Position numbers and translations under genes: made by a program. A stretch of DNA of 64,000 nucleotides from Polaromonas sp. GTDB taxonomy: Bacteria > Pseudomonadota > Gammaproteobacteria > Burkholderiales > Burkholderiaceae_C. The notes beneath the pieces were generated by a model. The model was given only the letters and a program-made list of their open reading frames with translations, ran no database searches and was not told the DNA's origin. Below, in pieces: positions 1 to 8,600 of the stretch (position 1 is its first letter; each line of letters opens with the position of its first letter). The DNA is taken from the NCBI GenBank assembly GCA_021731285.1, contig JAKFXR010000062.1:1-64000 (forward strand), written 5' to 3'.

Positions 1-1
1 G

Positions 2-865
2 GGCAGCATTCTGCTGCTGGTTGCACTGGGCCTGGCCATCACCTATGGCCTGATGGGCGTCATCAACATGGCGCATGGCGAACTCATGATGATTGGCGCC
101 TACGCTACCTATGTGGTGCAGGGTCTGTTCCAGAAATACCTGCCCGGCTTTTTTGACTGGTATCTGCTGGCGGCGGTGCCGGTGGCCTTTGTGGCCTCGG
201 CGCTCATGGGTGCGGCGCTGGAGCGTGGCGTGATCCGTTTTCTTTATGGCCGCCCGCTGGAAACCCTGCTGGCCACCTGGGGCATCAGCCTCATGCTGCA
301 GCAACTGGTGCGCTCGGTGTTCGGCGCGCAAAACGTCGGTGTTGAAAACCCGGTGTGGATGAGTGGCGGCGTGCAGGTGCTGGGCAATCTGTCGCTGCCC
401 TACAACCGGCTGGTCATCATAGGCTTTGCGATTGCCGTGTTGCTGGGCATGGCCTGGTTGATCAGCAAGACGCGCCTGGGCCTGTTTGTGCGTGGCGTCA
501 CGCAAAACCGGCCGATTGCATCCTGCATGGGCGTCAATACAGCGCGGGTGGACACCTATGCTTTTGCGTTGGGCTCAGGCATCGCCGGTCTGGCAGGCTG
601 CGCGCTGAGTCAGGTCGGCAATGTGGGCCCGGACCTGGGCCAGGGCTACATCGTCGATGCCTTCATGGTGGTCGTGCTGGGCGGTGTGGGTCAACTGGCG
701 GGCACGGTGTATGCCGCCATGGGCCTGGGTATTCTGAATAAATTCCTCGAAGGCTGGACCGGCGCGGTGCTGGCCAAGATAGCGGTGCTGGTACTCATCA
801 TCATCTTCATCCAGAAGCGCCCGCAAGGCATTTTTGCGATGAAGGGCCGCTCGGCGGAGGCTTGA
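2..865 (+). CDS. urtB: Urea ABC transporter permease UrtB (5' partial)
   Basis: Inner-membrane permease of the high-affinity urea importer UrtABCDE, a branched-chain-amino-acid (LivH-type) permease. The reading frame is open from base 2, so the start lies left of the window; about 288 codons are visible. The visible part begins in a hydrophobic segment followed by NMAHGE, the loop typical of LivH/UrtB, and has several membrane segments. The C-terminal part has VVVLGGVGQLAG, typical of the family, and the end KRPQGIF is also family-typical. The next gene, urtC, starts 2 bases after the stop, so the two are co-transcribed. The UrtB assignment, rather than LivH, rests on the urtC-urtD-urtE order and the nearby ureD. 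Confidence 0.9.
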   Translation, partial: GSILLLVALGLAITYGLMGVINMAHGELMMIGAYATYVVQGLFQKYLPGFFDWYLLAAVPVAFVASALMGAALERGVIRFLYGRPLETLLATWGISLMLQQLVRSVFGAQNVGVENPVWMSGGVQVLGNLSLPYNRLVIIGFAIAVLLGMAWLISKTRLGLFVRGVTQNRPIASCMGVNTARVDTYAFALGSGIAGLAGCALSQVGNVGPDLGQGYIVDAFMVVVLGGVGQLAGTVYAAMGLGILNKFLEGWTGAVLAKIAVLVLIIIFIQKRPQGIFAMKGRSAEA

Positions 866-867
866 TC

Positions 868-1986
868 ATGAACATACCCGCTCACTCTGTGACTCTTCCA
901 GGCAAAGGCCCCCTGTTCACCCGTGCCGGCCTGAGCGCCTTTATCGCCGCGCTGCTGCTGGTCTGCATTCTGGCCCCTGCACTCAACCTGTTGGTGCCCG
1001 AGAGCAGCATGTTCCACATGAGTACCTACGCGGTGGCGCTGCTCGGAAAAATCATGTGCTACGCGATTGTGGCGCTGGCCATGGACCTGATCTGGGGTTA
1101 CACCGGCATCCTGTCGCTGGGGCACGGCCTGTTTTTCGCGCTGGGTGGTTATGCCATGGGCATGTACCTGATGCGCCAGATCGGCCGTGATGGCAACTAC
1201 AAAAGCGACTTGCCCGACTTCATGGTGTTTCTGGACTGGAAAGAACTGCCCTGGCACTGGACCTTCAGCGACAGTTTTGTCGCCACCTTGTTTCTGATTG
1301 TGCTGGTTCCCGGTTTGGTGGCTTTTGTGTTTGGCTACTTTGCCTTCCGCTCACGCATCAAGGGCGTTTATTTCTCCATCATCACCCAGGCCATGACTTT
1401 TGCCGCGATGCTGCTGTTCTTCCGCAACGAGACGGGCTTTGGCGGAAACAACGGCTTCACCGACTTCAAGCGCATTCTTGACACGCCGATTGCCACGCCC
1501 AACATGCGCATGTTGCTGTTCGTGATCACGGGGCTGACGCTGCTGGGTTTTTTGCTGTTTGCAAAATGGCTGGTACGCAGCAAGTTTGGCCGGGTGCTGC
1601 AGGCCATACGCGATGCCGAAACGCGGGTGATGTTTTCCGGCTACTCGCCACTGGGTTACAAGCTGACGATCTGGACCATCTCTGCCGTGATGTGCGGCAT
1701 TGCTGGCGCCCTGTATGTGCCGCAGGTCGGCATCATCAACCCCAGCGAGATGAGCCCTGCCAACTCGATTGAAATGGCGATCTGGGCGGCGGTGGGTGGC
1801 CGGGCCACGCTGGTGGGCCCCATCGCCGGCGCCTTCATCGTCAACGGGGCGAAAAGCTGGTTGACCGTGGCCTATCCCGAGTACTGGCTGTACTTCCTGG
1901 GCCTGTTGTTCATTGCCGTCACGCTGTTTCTGCCCAATGGTGTGGTGGGGCTGGTGAAAGCACTCCGCAAGGGCAAGGCACCATGA
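868..1986 (+). CDS. urtC: Urea ABC transporter permease UrtC
   Basis: Second permease (LivM-type) of the urea importer. About 372 residues with multiple hydrophobic segments; MDLIWGYTGILSLGHG and the motif AIRDAETR are typical of UrtC/LivM. A TTG codon 6 bases upstream is in frame and overlaps the urtB stop, but the ATG at 868 is the more likely start. The gene ends with a 4-bp ATGA overlap with urtD, which indicates translational coupling. The length is normal for UrtC, which has longer loops than LivM. Confidence 0.92.
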   Translation: MNIPAHSVTLPGKGPLFTRAGLSAFIAALLLVCILAPALNLLVPESSMFHMSTYAVALLGKIMCYAIVALAMDLIWGYTGILSLGHGLFFALGGYAMGMYLMRQIGRDGNYKSDLPDFMVFLDWKELPWHWTFSDSFVATLFLIVLVPGLVAFVFGYFAFRSRIKGVYFSIITQAMTFAAMLLFFRNETGFGGNNGFTDFKRILDTPIATPNMRMLLFVITGLTLLGFLLFAKWLVRSKFGRVLQAIRDAETRVMFSGYSPLGYKLTIWTISAVMCGIAGALYVPQVGIINPSEMSPANSIEMAIWAAVGGRATLVGPIAGAFIVNGAKSWLTVAYPEYWLYFLGLLFIAVTLFLPNGVVGLVKALRKGKAP

Positions 1987-2864
1987 CCCCCGACCTTCTT
2001 GAGCAAGGTGCCCGCCGTGTTGAGCAGCGCCGTGCGGCATTGGAGGCCAGCAAGGCCAATACGGAATCCGGCGGGCGCAATGCGGGCATCGGCCGCATCG
2101 CCACGCCCGGTGAAGTGGACGTCACTCATGGGCGCATCCTTTACCTGGAAGACGTGAGCGTCAGCTTCGACGGCTTCAAGGCGATCAACAAGCTCTCGCT
2201 GGACATCGCGCCGGGCGAGCTGCGTTGCATCATCGGGCCCAACGGTGCCGGCAAAACGACCATGATGGACATCATCACGGGAAAAACGCGGCCTGATGAG
2301 GGAACGGTTTTCTTTGGCAGCACGATAGACCTGCTGCGTCACACCGAGCCGCAGATCGCGCAGCTGGGCATAGGACGCAAGTTTCAAAAGCCCACGGTGT
2401 TCGAGCAGTTGACCGTGTTTGAAAACCTGGAACTCGCCCTCAAGACCAACAAGGGTGTGAAGTCGTCCATGTTTTTCCGGCTGGACTCGGCGCAAAGCGA
2501 CCGCCTGGCCGAGATCCTGGTGACCATCCACCTGGCCGACAGCGTGGGCCGCATGGCCGGCAACCTCAGCCACGGGCAGAAGCAGTGGCTGGAGATTGGC
2601 ATGCTGCTGATGCAGGACCCCAAGCTGTTGTTGCTCGATGAGCCGGTGGCTGGCATGACCGATGAAGAAACCGCGCGCACGGCTGAGTTGTTTCTCACAC
2701 TCAAGGGCAAGCATTCGCTGATGGTGGTTGAGCACGACATGAGTTTCATCAAGACGATTTCGGAGATCGTCACTGTGCTGTGTGACGGGTCGGTGCTGGC
2801 GCAGGGCACGCTGGACCAGGTGCAGGCGGATGAGCGGGTGATTGAGGTTTATCTTGGACGTTGA
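1983..2864 (+). CDS. urtD: Urea ABC transporter ATP-binding protein UrtD
   Basis: Cytoplasmic ATPase of the urea importer (LivG-type). Walker A GPNGAGKTT lies near residue 83, the signature reads LSHGQKQ, and Walker B is LLLLDEP followed by VAGM. The protein is 293 residues, with about 45 residues before the ATPase core, as is common in UrtD of Burkholderiales. The signature LSHGQ instead of LSGGQ is usual for this subfamily. The start overlaps the urtC stop by 4 bp. Unlike the upstream spacing, 601 bases separate it from urtE because a large palindromic repeat sits in the gap. Confidence 0.93.
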   Translation: MTPDLLEQGARRVEQRRAALEASKANTESGGRNAGIGRIATPGEVDVTHGRILYLEDVSVSFDGFKAINKLSLDIAPGELRCIIGPNGAGKTTMMDIITGKTRPDEGTVFFGSTIDLLRHTEPQIAQLGIGRKFQKPTVFEQLTVFENLELALKTNKGVKSSMFFRLDSAQSDRLAEILVTIHLADSVGRMAGNLSHGQKQWLEIGMLLMQDPKLLLLDEPVAGMTDEETARTAELFLTLKGKHSLMVVEHDMSFIKTISEIVTVLCDGSVLAQGTLDQVQADERVIEVYLGR

Positions 2865-2907
2865 ACTTGCAGAAGCCATTGCCAGCATGTACGTTGGCAG
2901 CACTTCA

Positions 2908-3434
2908 TGCAAGCCGGGTCTCGCCCCGGCGGGCGACTTACTTTTCTTTGTCTCGCCAAAGAAACCTAAGGAAAAGAAAGGCGACCCGATGCTCCGGGTC
3001 CCCTTCGCTGCGCTACGGGGCAACCTGCGGTGCTCGCCGAAAACGGGGTCGAGCTCGAACTCGCCTACGGCTCAGACAATCGCTCGCCCTGATCCGTTGT
3101 CGGCTGCGCTCCTCGGCCCGGACCGACGGGTTTTGGGAGAAGACAAATTCGAGGAGCAAGGACGCGCTTTGCGCGTCCTTGCCGGAGCCCGCCTCCGTTC
3201 CCGGTCTCCCACCCCTTCTGTATGCGCCGAGGAGCGCAGGTTCAGCCGGATCAGGGCGGGCGATTGTTTGAGCGTAGCGAGTTCGAGCCCGACCCCGGCT
3301 GGACCGAGCACCGCAGGTTGCCCCCGCAGCGAAAGCGAAGGGGGACGCAGACAGCAGGGTCGCCTTTTCTTTGCTTACTTTCTTTTGGCGAAGCAAAAGA
3401 AAGTGAGTTGCCGCCGGGCAACCCCCGGCTTGCA
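2908..3434. repeat. 527-bp imperfect palindromic repeat between urtD and urtE
   Basis: The 601-base urtD-urtE gap (2865-3465) is almost filled by an imperfect inverted repeat. The outer arms begin TGCAAGCCGGG at 2908 and end CCCGGCTTGCA at 3434. Inner arm blocks such as GCAACCTGCGGTGCTCG (about 3020) recur in reverse complement near 3305, and the block around 3085-3115 (CGCCCTGATCCG, TGCGCTCCTCGG) recurs near 3230-3265. The dyad centre is a perfect 11-bp hairpin, CAAGGACGCGC/GCGCGTCCTTG, at 3157-3181. Open frames across both strands here are by-products of the repeat. I recall similar sequences in many Burkholderiales genomes. No transposase is present. Confidence 0.85.
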
Positions 3435-3465
3435 ACGCCAACCACGGGCGTAACGGGGAAACCAA

Positions 3466-4158
3466 ATGCTGAACGTCAAAAACATCAACCAATACTACGG
3501 CGGCTCCCACATCCTGCGCGACGTGAGCCTGGAAGCGCATCTGGGCAAGGTGACCGTGCTGCTGGGCCGCAACGGCGTAGGCAAAACCACCTTGCTCAAG
3601 TCCCTCATGGGCCTGGTGCCGATCAAGACCGGCACGATCGAGTTTGACGGCAGGCAGATCCAGGCGGCGACGCCCTACGACCGTGCCAGGGCCGGGATAG
3701 GCTTTGTGCCGCAAGGCCGGGAAATATTCGCCCGGCTGACGGTGGAAGAAAATCTGCGCATGGGGCTGGCCTATAAAAGCGCCAGCACGCCCGTGCCAAG
3801 CGAGTTGTACGAGCTGTTTCCGGTGCTCAAACAAATGCTGCACCGGCGCGGTGGTGACCTGTCTGGCGGGCAGCAACAACAATTGGCGATTGCGCGCGCG
3901 CTCGCAGCCAAACCCAAGTTGCTGATTCTGGACGAACCGACAGAAGGCATCCAGCCCAGCATCATCAAGGACATAGGTCGCGTGATTCGCATGCTCGCCG
4001 ACCGCGGTGACATGGCGATTCTTCTGGTTGAGCAGTACTACGATTTTGCGGAGGAACTCGCTGACGACTACCTGGTGATGGAGCGCGGGGAGTTCATTGC
4101 GCGAGGGCGCGGGCCTGACATGCAGGCCAACAAGGTACGCGAGCTGGTGGCGATCTAG
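3466..4158 (+). CDS. urtE: Urea ABC transporter ATP-binding protein UrtE
   Basis: Second ATPase of the urea importer (LivF-type), 230 residues. Walker A is GRNGVGKTT near residue 36, the signature is LSGGQQQQ, and Walker B is LLILDEPTEGI. The motif NQYYGGSHILR near the N terminus is characteristic of UrtE. The ATG at 3466 follows a weak purine-rich stretch (GGGGAAACC). It is separated from urtD by the palindrome, so it either depends on read-through across a large potential RNA hairpin or has its own promoter. It overlaps the convergent M48 protease gene by 4 bases. Confidence 0.93.
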   Translation: MLNVKNINQYYGGSHILRDVSLEAHLGKVTVLLGRNGVGKTTLLKSLMGLVPIKTGTIEFDGRQIQAATPYDRARAGIGFVPQGREIFARLTVEENLRMGLAYKSASTPVPSELYELFPVLKQMLHRRGGDLSGGQQQQLAIARALAAKPKLLILDEPTEGIQPSIIKDIGRVIRMLADRGDMAILLVEQYYDFAEELADDYLVMERGEFIARGRGPDMQANKVRELVAI

Positions 4159-4967
4159 CGCCGCGCCGCCTGGTACAGCGGCATCACCGTGGGCAACAAG
4201 GCCTGGATTTGCTGCACCCGGCTGCTGTCCGTAGGGTGGCTGCTCAGAAAGGCAGGCGTTGTGCCGCCGCTGGTGGCAGCATCCATTTTTTGCCACAAAC
4301 TCACGCCTGCCTGCGGGTTGTAGCCAGCGCGGGCCATCAATTCAAGTCCTATACGATCAGCCTCGGTTTCCTGTCCGCGGCTAAAGCGCGTGGCCACCAG
4401 CGCTTCGTATGCCGTTCCGGTCAGTTCTGCCGCGCCCCCGCCCAGACCCAGCAACTGGGTGCCCAGGCCAATGGCTGTCTGTGCTGCCGCGGCCTGGGAT
4501 ACACGCTCGCGGGAATGTTCACGCAGTGCGTGGGCGATTTCGTGGCCCATCACCACGGCAATTTCATCGTCGGTCAGGCCGAGCTTGCGCACCAGGCCGG
4601 TGTAGAACATGATTTTTCCACCCGGCATGCAAAAGGCGTTGAGCTGATCGCTGTCGATGAGGTTGACTTCCCAGGCCCACCTGGGCGCGTCACCGCGAAA
4701 CACGGCGGTCTGGGGCTGGATACGCGCCGCTACGGCGCGTACACGTGCCAGCATGGCGGCATCGGTATTGAGCGCGCCTTTGGCGGCGGCTTCGCTGCGA
4801 AGCTTGGCATAGGCCTGGGCCGCCATCTGGTCAAGTTCTGCAGAGGACACCAGCAAGAGCTGTGACCGCGACGCGCCTACCGCGCCGCTGTCCGTTGTGC
4901 TGGAGCAGGCAGTCAAGCCCATGGCCACAGCCAGGCTGATCAACAGGGAGGACAAGCAGATTTTCAT
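4155..4967 (-). CDS. M48 family zinc metalloprotease, predicted lipoprotein
   Basis: Peptidase family M48 (LoiP/BepA/Oma1 type), predicted periplasmic and lipid-anchored. About 270 residues from the ATG at 4967; that start gives a signal peptide ending in the lipobox LTAC, with Cys at residue 19 as the acylation site. The zinc motif HEIAHALREH is near residue 142. The third ligand is likely Glu in GQETEADRIG, and a conserved PAFLSSHP motif lies near the C terminus. A longer in-frame start upstream would bury the signal peptide and was rejected. Expected role: envelope protein quality control. It is convergent with urtE and monocistronic. Confidence 0.88.
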   Translation of the reverse strand: MKICLSSLLISLAVAMGLTACSSTTDSGAVGASRSQLLLVSSAELDQMAAQAYAKLRSEAAAKGALNTDAAMLARVRAVAARIQPQTAVFRGDAPRWAWEVNLIDSDQLNAFCMPGGKIMFYTGLVRKLGLTDDEIAVVMGHEIAHALREHSRERVSQAAAAQTAIGLGTQLLGLGGGAAELTGTAYEALVATRFSRGQETEADRIGLELMARAGYNPQAGVSLWQKMDAATSGGTTPAFLSSHPTDSSRVQQIQALLPTVMPLYQAARR

Positions 4968-5195
4968 GGGTGTTCCAGATTCAAAGGGACGGCCGGCGCA
5001 AGCCGCAACCCATTGTGATGGAGACATGAAAAATGACGGTAGGACAGCTGTTGGACCGCATGTAGGCAGCTTGCCCGGATCAAGCGGCGTGCTCTGCTGC
5101 TTTTGCCCTACAACGGCTCGAGCCCTTTTTACGGCCGAATGCGGGCGCTTGTGTCTAGGATGAAAACTTACCCACTTTTATCGATTGGACACAGC

Positions 5196-5621
5196 ATGAG
5201 CATCCTTGGAAAAATATTCGACAAGATCTTTCGCCGGAGCGAAGCAGCCACCCCGGGTAGCGACAAGGCGTTGTCTCCAGAGGCCGCCGCCGCCGCGGCA
5301 GAAGAATCAGCAGCCGCCTCCCGCGCAGCAGCTTCTGCGGCGGTCGGCGCCGCAAGCTTGTCGCAGGTGGATGTCGAGCAAGTGCTGGATGGCCTGGCTG
5401 CCCAAAATTCGCAAAAACTCAACTGGAAGACATCGATTGTCGACTTGATGAAGCTGCTTGACATGGACAGCAGCCTGGGCGAGCGCAAGCAGCTGGCGGG
5501 AGAGCTCGGTTACACCGGCGACACCAGCGACAGCGCCTCCATGAACATCTGGCTGCACCGGCAGGTGATGAACAAACTCGCTGCCAACGGCGGCAAAGTT
5601 CCCGCTGACCTGAAAGACTGA
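5196..5621 (+). CDS. DUF3597 domain protein
   Basis: Protein of 141 residues starting MSILGKIFDKIF, the N terminus typical of DUF3597. A long Ala-rich low-complexity linker (about residues 20-55) precedes a compact C-terminal domain with LNWKTSIVDLMKLLDMDSS and ARKQLA-like helices, ending near WLHRQVMNKLAANGG. The function of DUF3597 is not known to me; the fold is small and helical. The start at 5196 was chosen over an upstream in-frame ATG because the homologous region begins there. It stands alone, 60 bases before the kinase gene and on the same strand. Confidence 0.8.
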   Translation: MSILGKIFDKIFRRSEAATPGSDKALSPEAAAAAAEESAAASRAAASAAVGAASLSQVDVEQVLDGLAAQNSQKLNWKTSIVDLMKLLDMDSSLGERKQLAGELGYTGDTSDSASMNIWLHRQVMNKLAANGGKVPADLKD

Positions 5622-5681
5622 GGAGCCCGGCTGCGCCCGGAATGATTCCGGGGTGCAGCCGGAATCCCTTATCCTCGCGGG

Positions 5682-8600
5682 ATGGCTGTGTTCTCCCGCG
5701 CGTTTTTCGTTCGCATGGCGCTGTGTCTGGCATTGGCGCCTGGTTGGGTGGTGCCCGCCATGGCCTCTGCAAAACCGGTTCAGGCCCATGCCGGTCAACT
5801 GGATCTTACGCAATGGGATTTCGAACGCGACGGAACGGCCTCGCTTGCGGGTGACTGGCTGTTTCGCTGGCGTAGTTTCGATGATCCGCTGATCGCGCAA
5901 GCCGACGACGGGAAGGCCGCCGGCGGCCTGTTGATCCCGGTGCCGGGTTCCTGGCATGGGCTGGCGATTGCAGGCGTGCCGGCGGGATCGGACGGTTATG
6001 GCACCTACCGCCTGCAGGTGAAGTGCGACAGCCGCCTCACCGGGCTGGCTTTGGCGCTGCCCACCCAGCACAGCGCCATGCGGCTTTTTGTGAACGGAAG
6101 GGAGCTCGCCAGCCAGGGGAGTCCGGGTGCTACCGCTTCGTCGTCCCGGCCTGCCGTGTCACAGCAGTACGTTGCCCTTGCGGGGGTGTCCTGCCCTCTC
6201 AACATCGTGGTTCACGTGTCCAACTTCGACCACCGGCGCGGCGGATTGGTACGGGGCATGCAACTGGGCACCCAGCAGCAGATGTTGCAGCGCCGGGAGT
6301 TCGGACTGATCCGGGACATGCTGGCGCTGGGTGGGGTGGGCCTGATGAGCATTCTGCCCATCCTGTTTTTCTTCTGGCGCCGCACGGAAAAGGCGCCGCT
6401 GTATTTCGGGCTGTATTGCCTGTCCACATCTGTGGTGATCGGCATGTCGGGGGAACGCGTGCTGTTGCCCTTGCTCGCGCCTTTGGGCTGGGACGTCTAC
6501 CTGCGCCTGATGTTTCTGGGTTTTTTCGGCGGGCTGGTGATGTTTCCCCGTTTTGTGCATGCGCTGTACCCCGCCGAGTTCGGCCGCAGGCCCAGGCAAC
6601 TGGTGGATGGATTGGGCCTGGCCGGTGGTTTGCTGGTGTTGCTGACCCCGGCGCGGATTTTTACCCAAACGGTTCCGCTGCTGATAGCGGGCGCAGTCAT
6701 TCTGACGGTGTACCTGGTTTATGTGCTGACCAGGGCGGCGCTCAGGCGTCGCGGCGGCAGCCCGGTGATTTTGCTGGGGGGCTTTGCGGTGCTGGCTGTG
6801 GTGATCACCCATGACATGCTTTATTTTCGCAATCTGCTGTCGACTTATTGGACGCCGTTCGGCCTGCTGGCGTTCGCACTTGCCCCGGGCGTGACATTGG
6901 CCAGGCGGGTATCGCGCGCCCTGGCTGCCGAAGAGCTCAGGACCATCGAACAACGCGAGCGGACTAATTTGCTGGTCAGGGCCACCAAAGCCGGATTGCT
7001 GGACTGGGATGCCATCGCCAACGTCACGACTTACTCGGACAGGTACAAGGAAATGCTGGGTTATCCGGCGGGCGCGGCGGATCTGCCTGAGTTCAATACG
7101 CTGGTGCATCCCGAGGACAGTGCGCGCGTTCGCCAGAGTTTTCTCGACGAACTTCGGGATCGCAGCGTGCGCAGTGGTACGCGACATCACAAGCCCCGGA
7201 GTTACCGCCTGCGCCGGGCAGATGGGGATTTTGCGTGGGTTCACGCAGAAGGTATTGCGCTGATCGGGGACGACGGCCGCACCTTGCGCTTCATCTGCTC
7301 CTTCATCGACATCACCGAAAGCAAGCGCCACGAAATCGAAATGTCCAACCAGGCCAAATTCATTGCCGACCTGTTTGACACGGTCCCCATGGGTCTGGCA
7401 TTGCGTGGCCCGGACAAACGCTATCTCGTAGTGAACAAGACCTGGGAGTTGTATCTGGGCGCCAAGCGGGAGGACGTCATTGGCAAAACTCTGGAACAGG
7501 CTGTGCCTCCTGAAGAGGTGGAGCTCGTGGAGGCGCTCGACCGGGAAGTTCTGGCCCTGGGTCCAGGCGCGACCATCGGGCCGCATGAAAACACTTTCCG
7601 CGGCAGGCGCTATGCGCAGACCCGTACCGCCATGGCCGACTCAGAAGGCCGACTCATCGGCATTCTTGTGGCCAGTGTTGATATCCACGAAAAATATCTG
7701 GCGGAACAGGCGCTGGCTGTGGAGCGGGATCGCCTGCAATTGCTGGTGCGCTCGACCAAGGCAGGTTTCGGCGACTGGGATGCGCGCAGCGACACGGTGA
7801 GCTACACCGCGCGTTTCAAGGAAATGCTGGGTTACCCGGGCGACAGTGACACGGCCTCCTGGCCCAGCATTTTCGAAATGATGCATCCGGAAGATCGCGA
7901 AGCTGCCCACGAGCAGTTCCGCAAGATGATCAGGCGCAAGAGCAGCTCCGAGCCGGAGCAGGAGCCGGGTGAACCCATGTCCTACCGGTTGCGCCGCGCC
8001 GATGGCAGCTACATCTGGATCCACGCCGAAGGTATTTCGCAGGTTGATGAGCAGGGCCGCACCAGGCGATTCATCACTTCGTACCTCGATGTCACTGCAT
8101 TCCATGAGCAGGAAGAGGCATTGCGTGCACAGATCGAGCTGACACGGACCGAGCAGCGCCGCCTGGATCTTGTGGTACGTGGCGCGCGAGTCGGCATTGT
8201 TGATTGGGATGGAAGAACGCACGAAACGTATTACTCACCGCGTTTCCGCGAAATCCGGGGTTATGCGCCCGACGCGGACACTTCGGATTGGCCAGATTAT
8301 TTCAAGGTGATGATTCATCCCGAAGACCAGGGGCGGGTCATTCGGCGTTGGGTGCCTTTCATCAGAGGCCAAGGTCCGGAGGGTCCGCATGGCGAGTTCT
8401 ATTCGCCCGAAGAGTACCGCCTGTTGCGCACAGACGGCAGCTATGCGTGGGTGCAGGTGAGTGGAATAGCGGTACGCGATGAAACCGGATTCGTGTTGCG
8501 CTGGATCGCGGCCATCATTGATGTCAGCGAGCGTCGGGCCCAGGAGCAGGCCCTGCATGCATCCCACGACCAGATCGCGGCGCAGGCGGCGCAACTGGAG

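Noticed and set aside
3013-4296. 427-codon minus-strand frame spanning the palindrome and urtE
   Set aside because: Covers repeat sequence and the antisense of urtE; no protein features. Similar frames inside the palindrome were rejected for the same reason.
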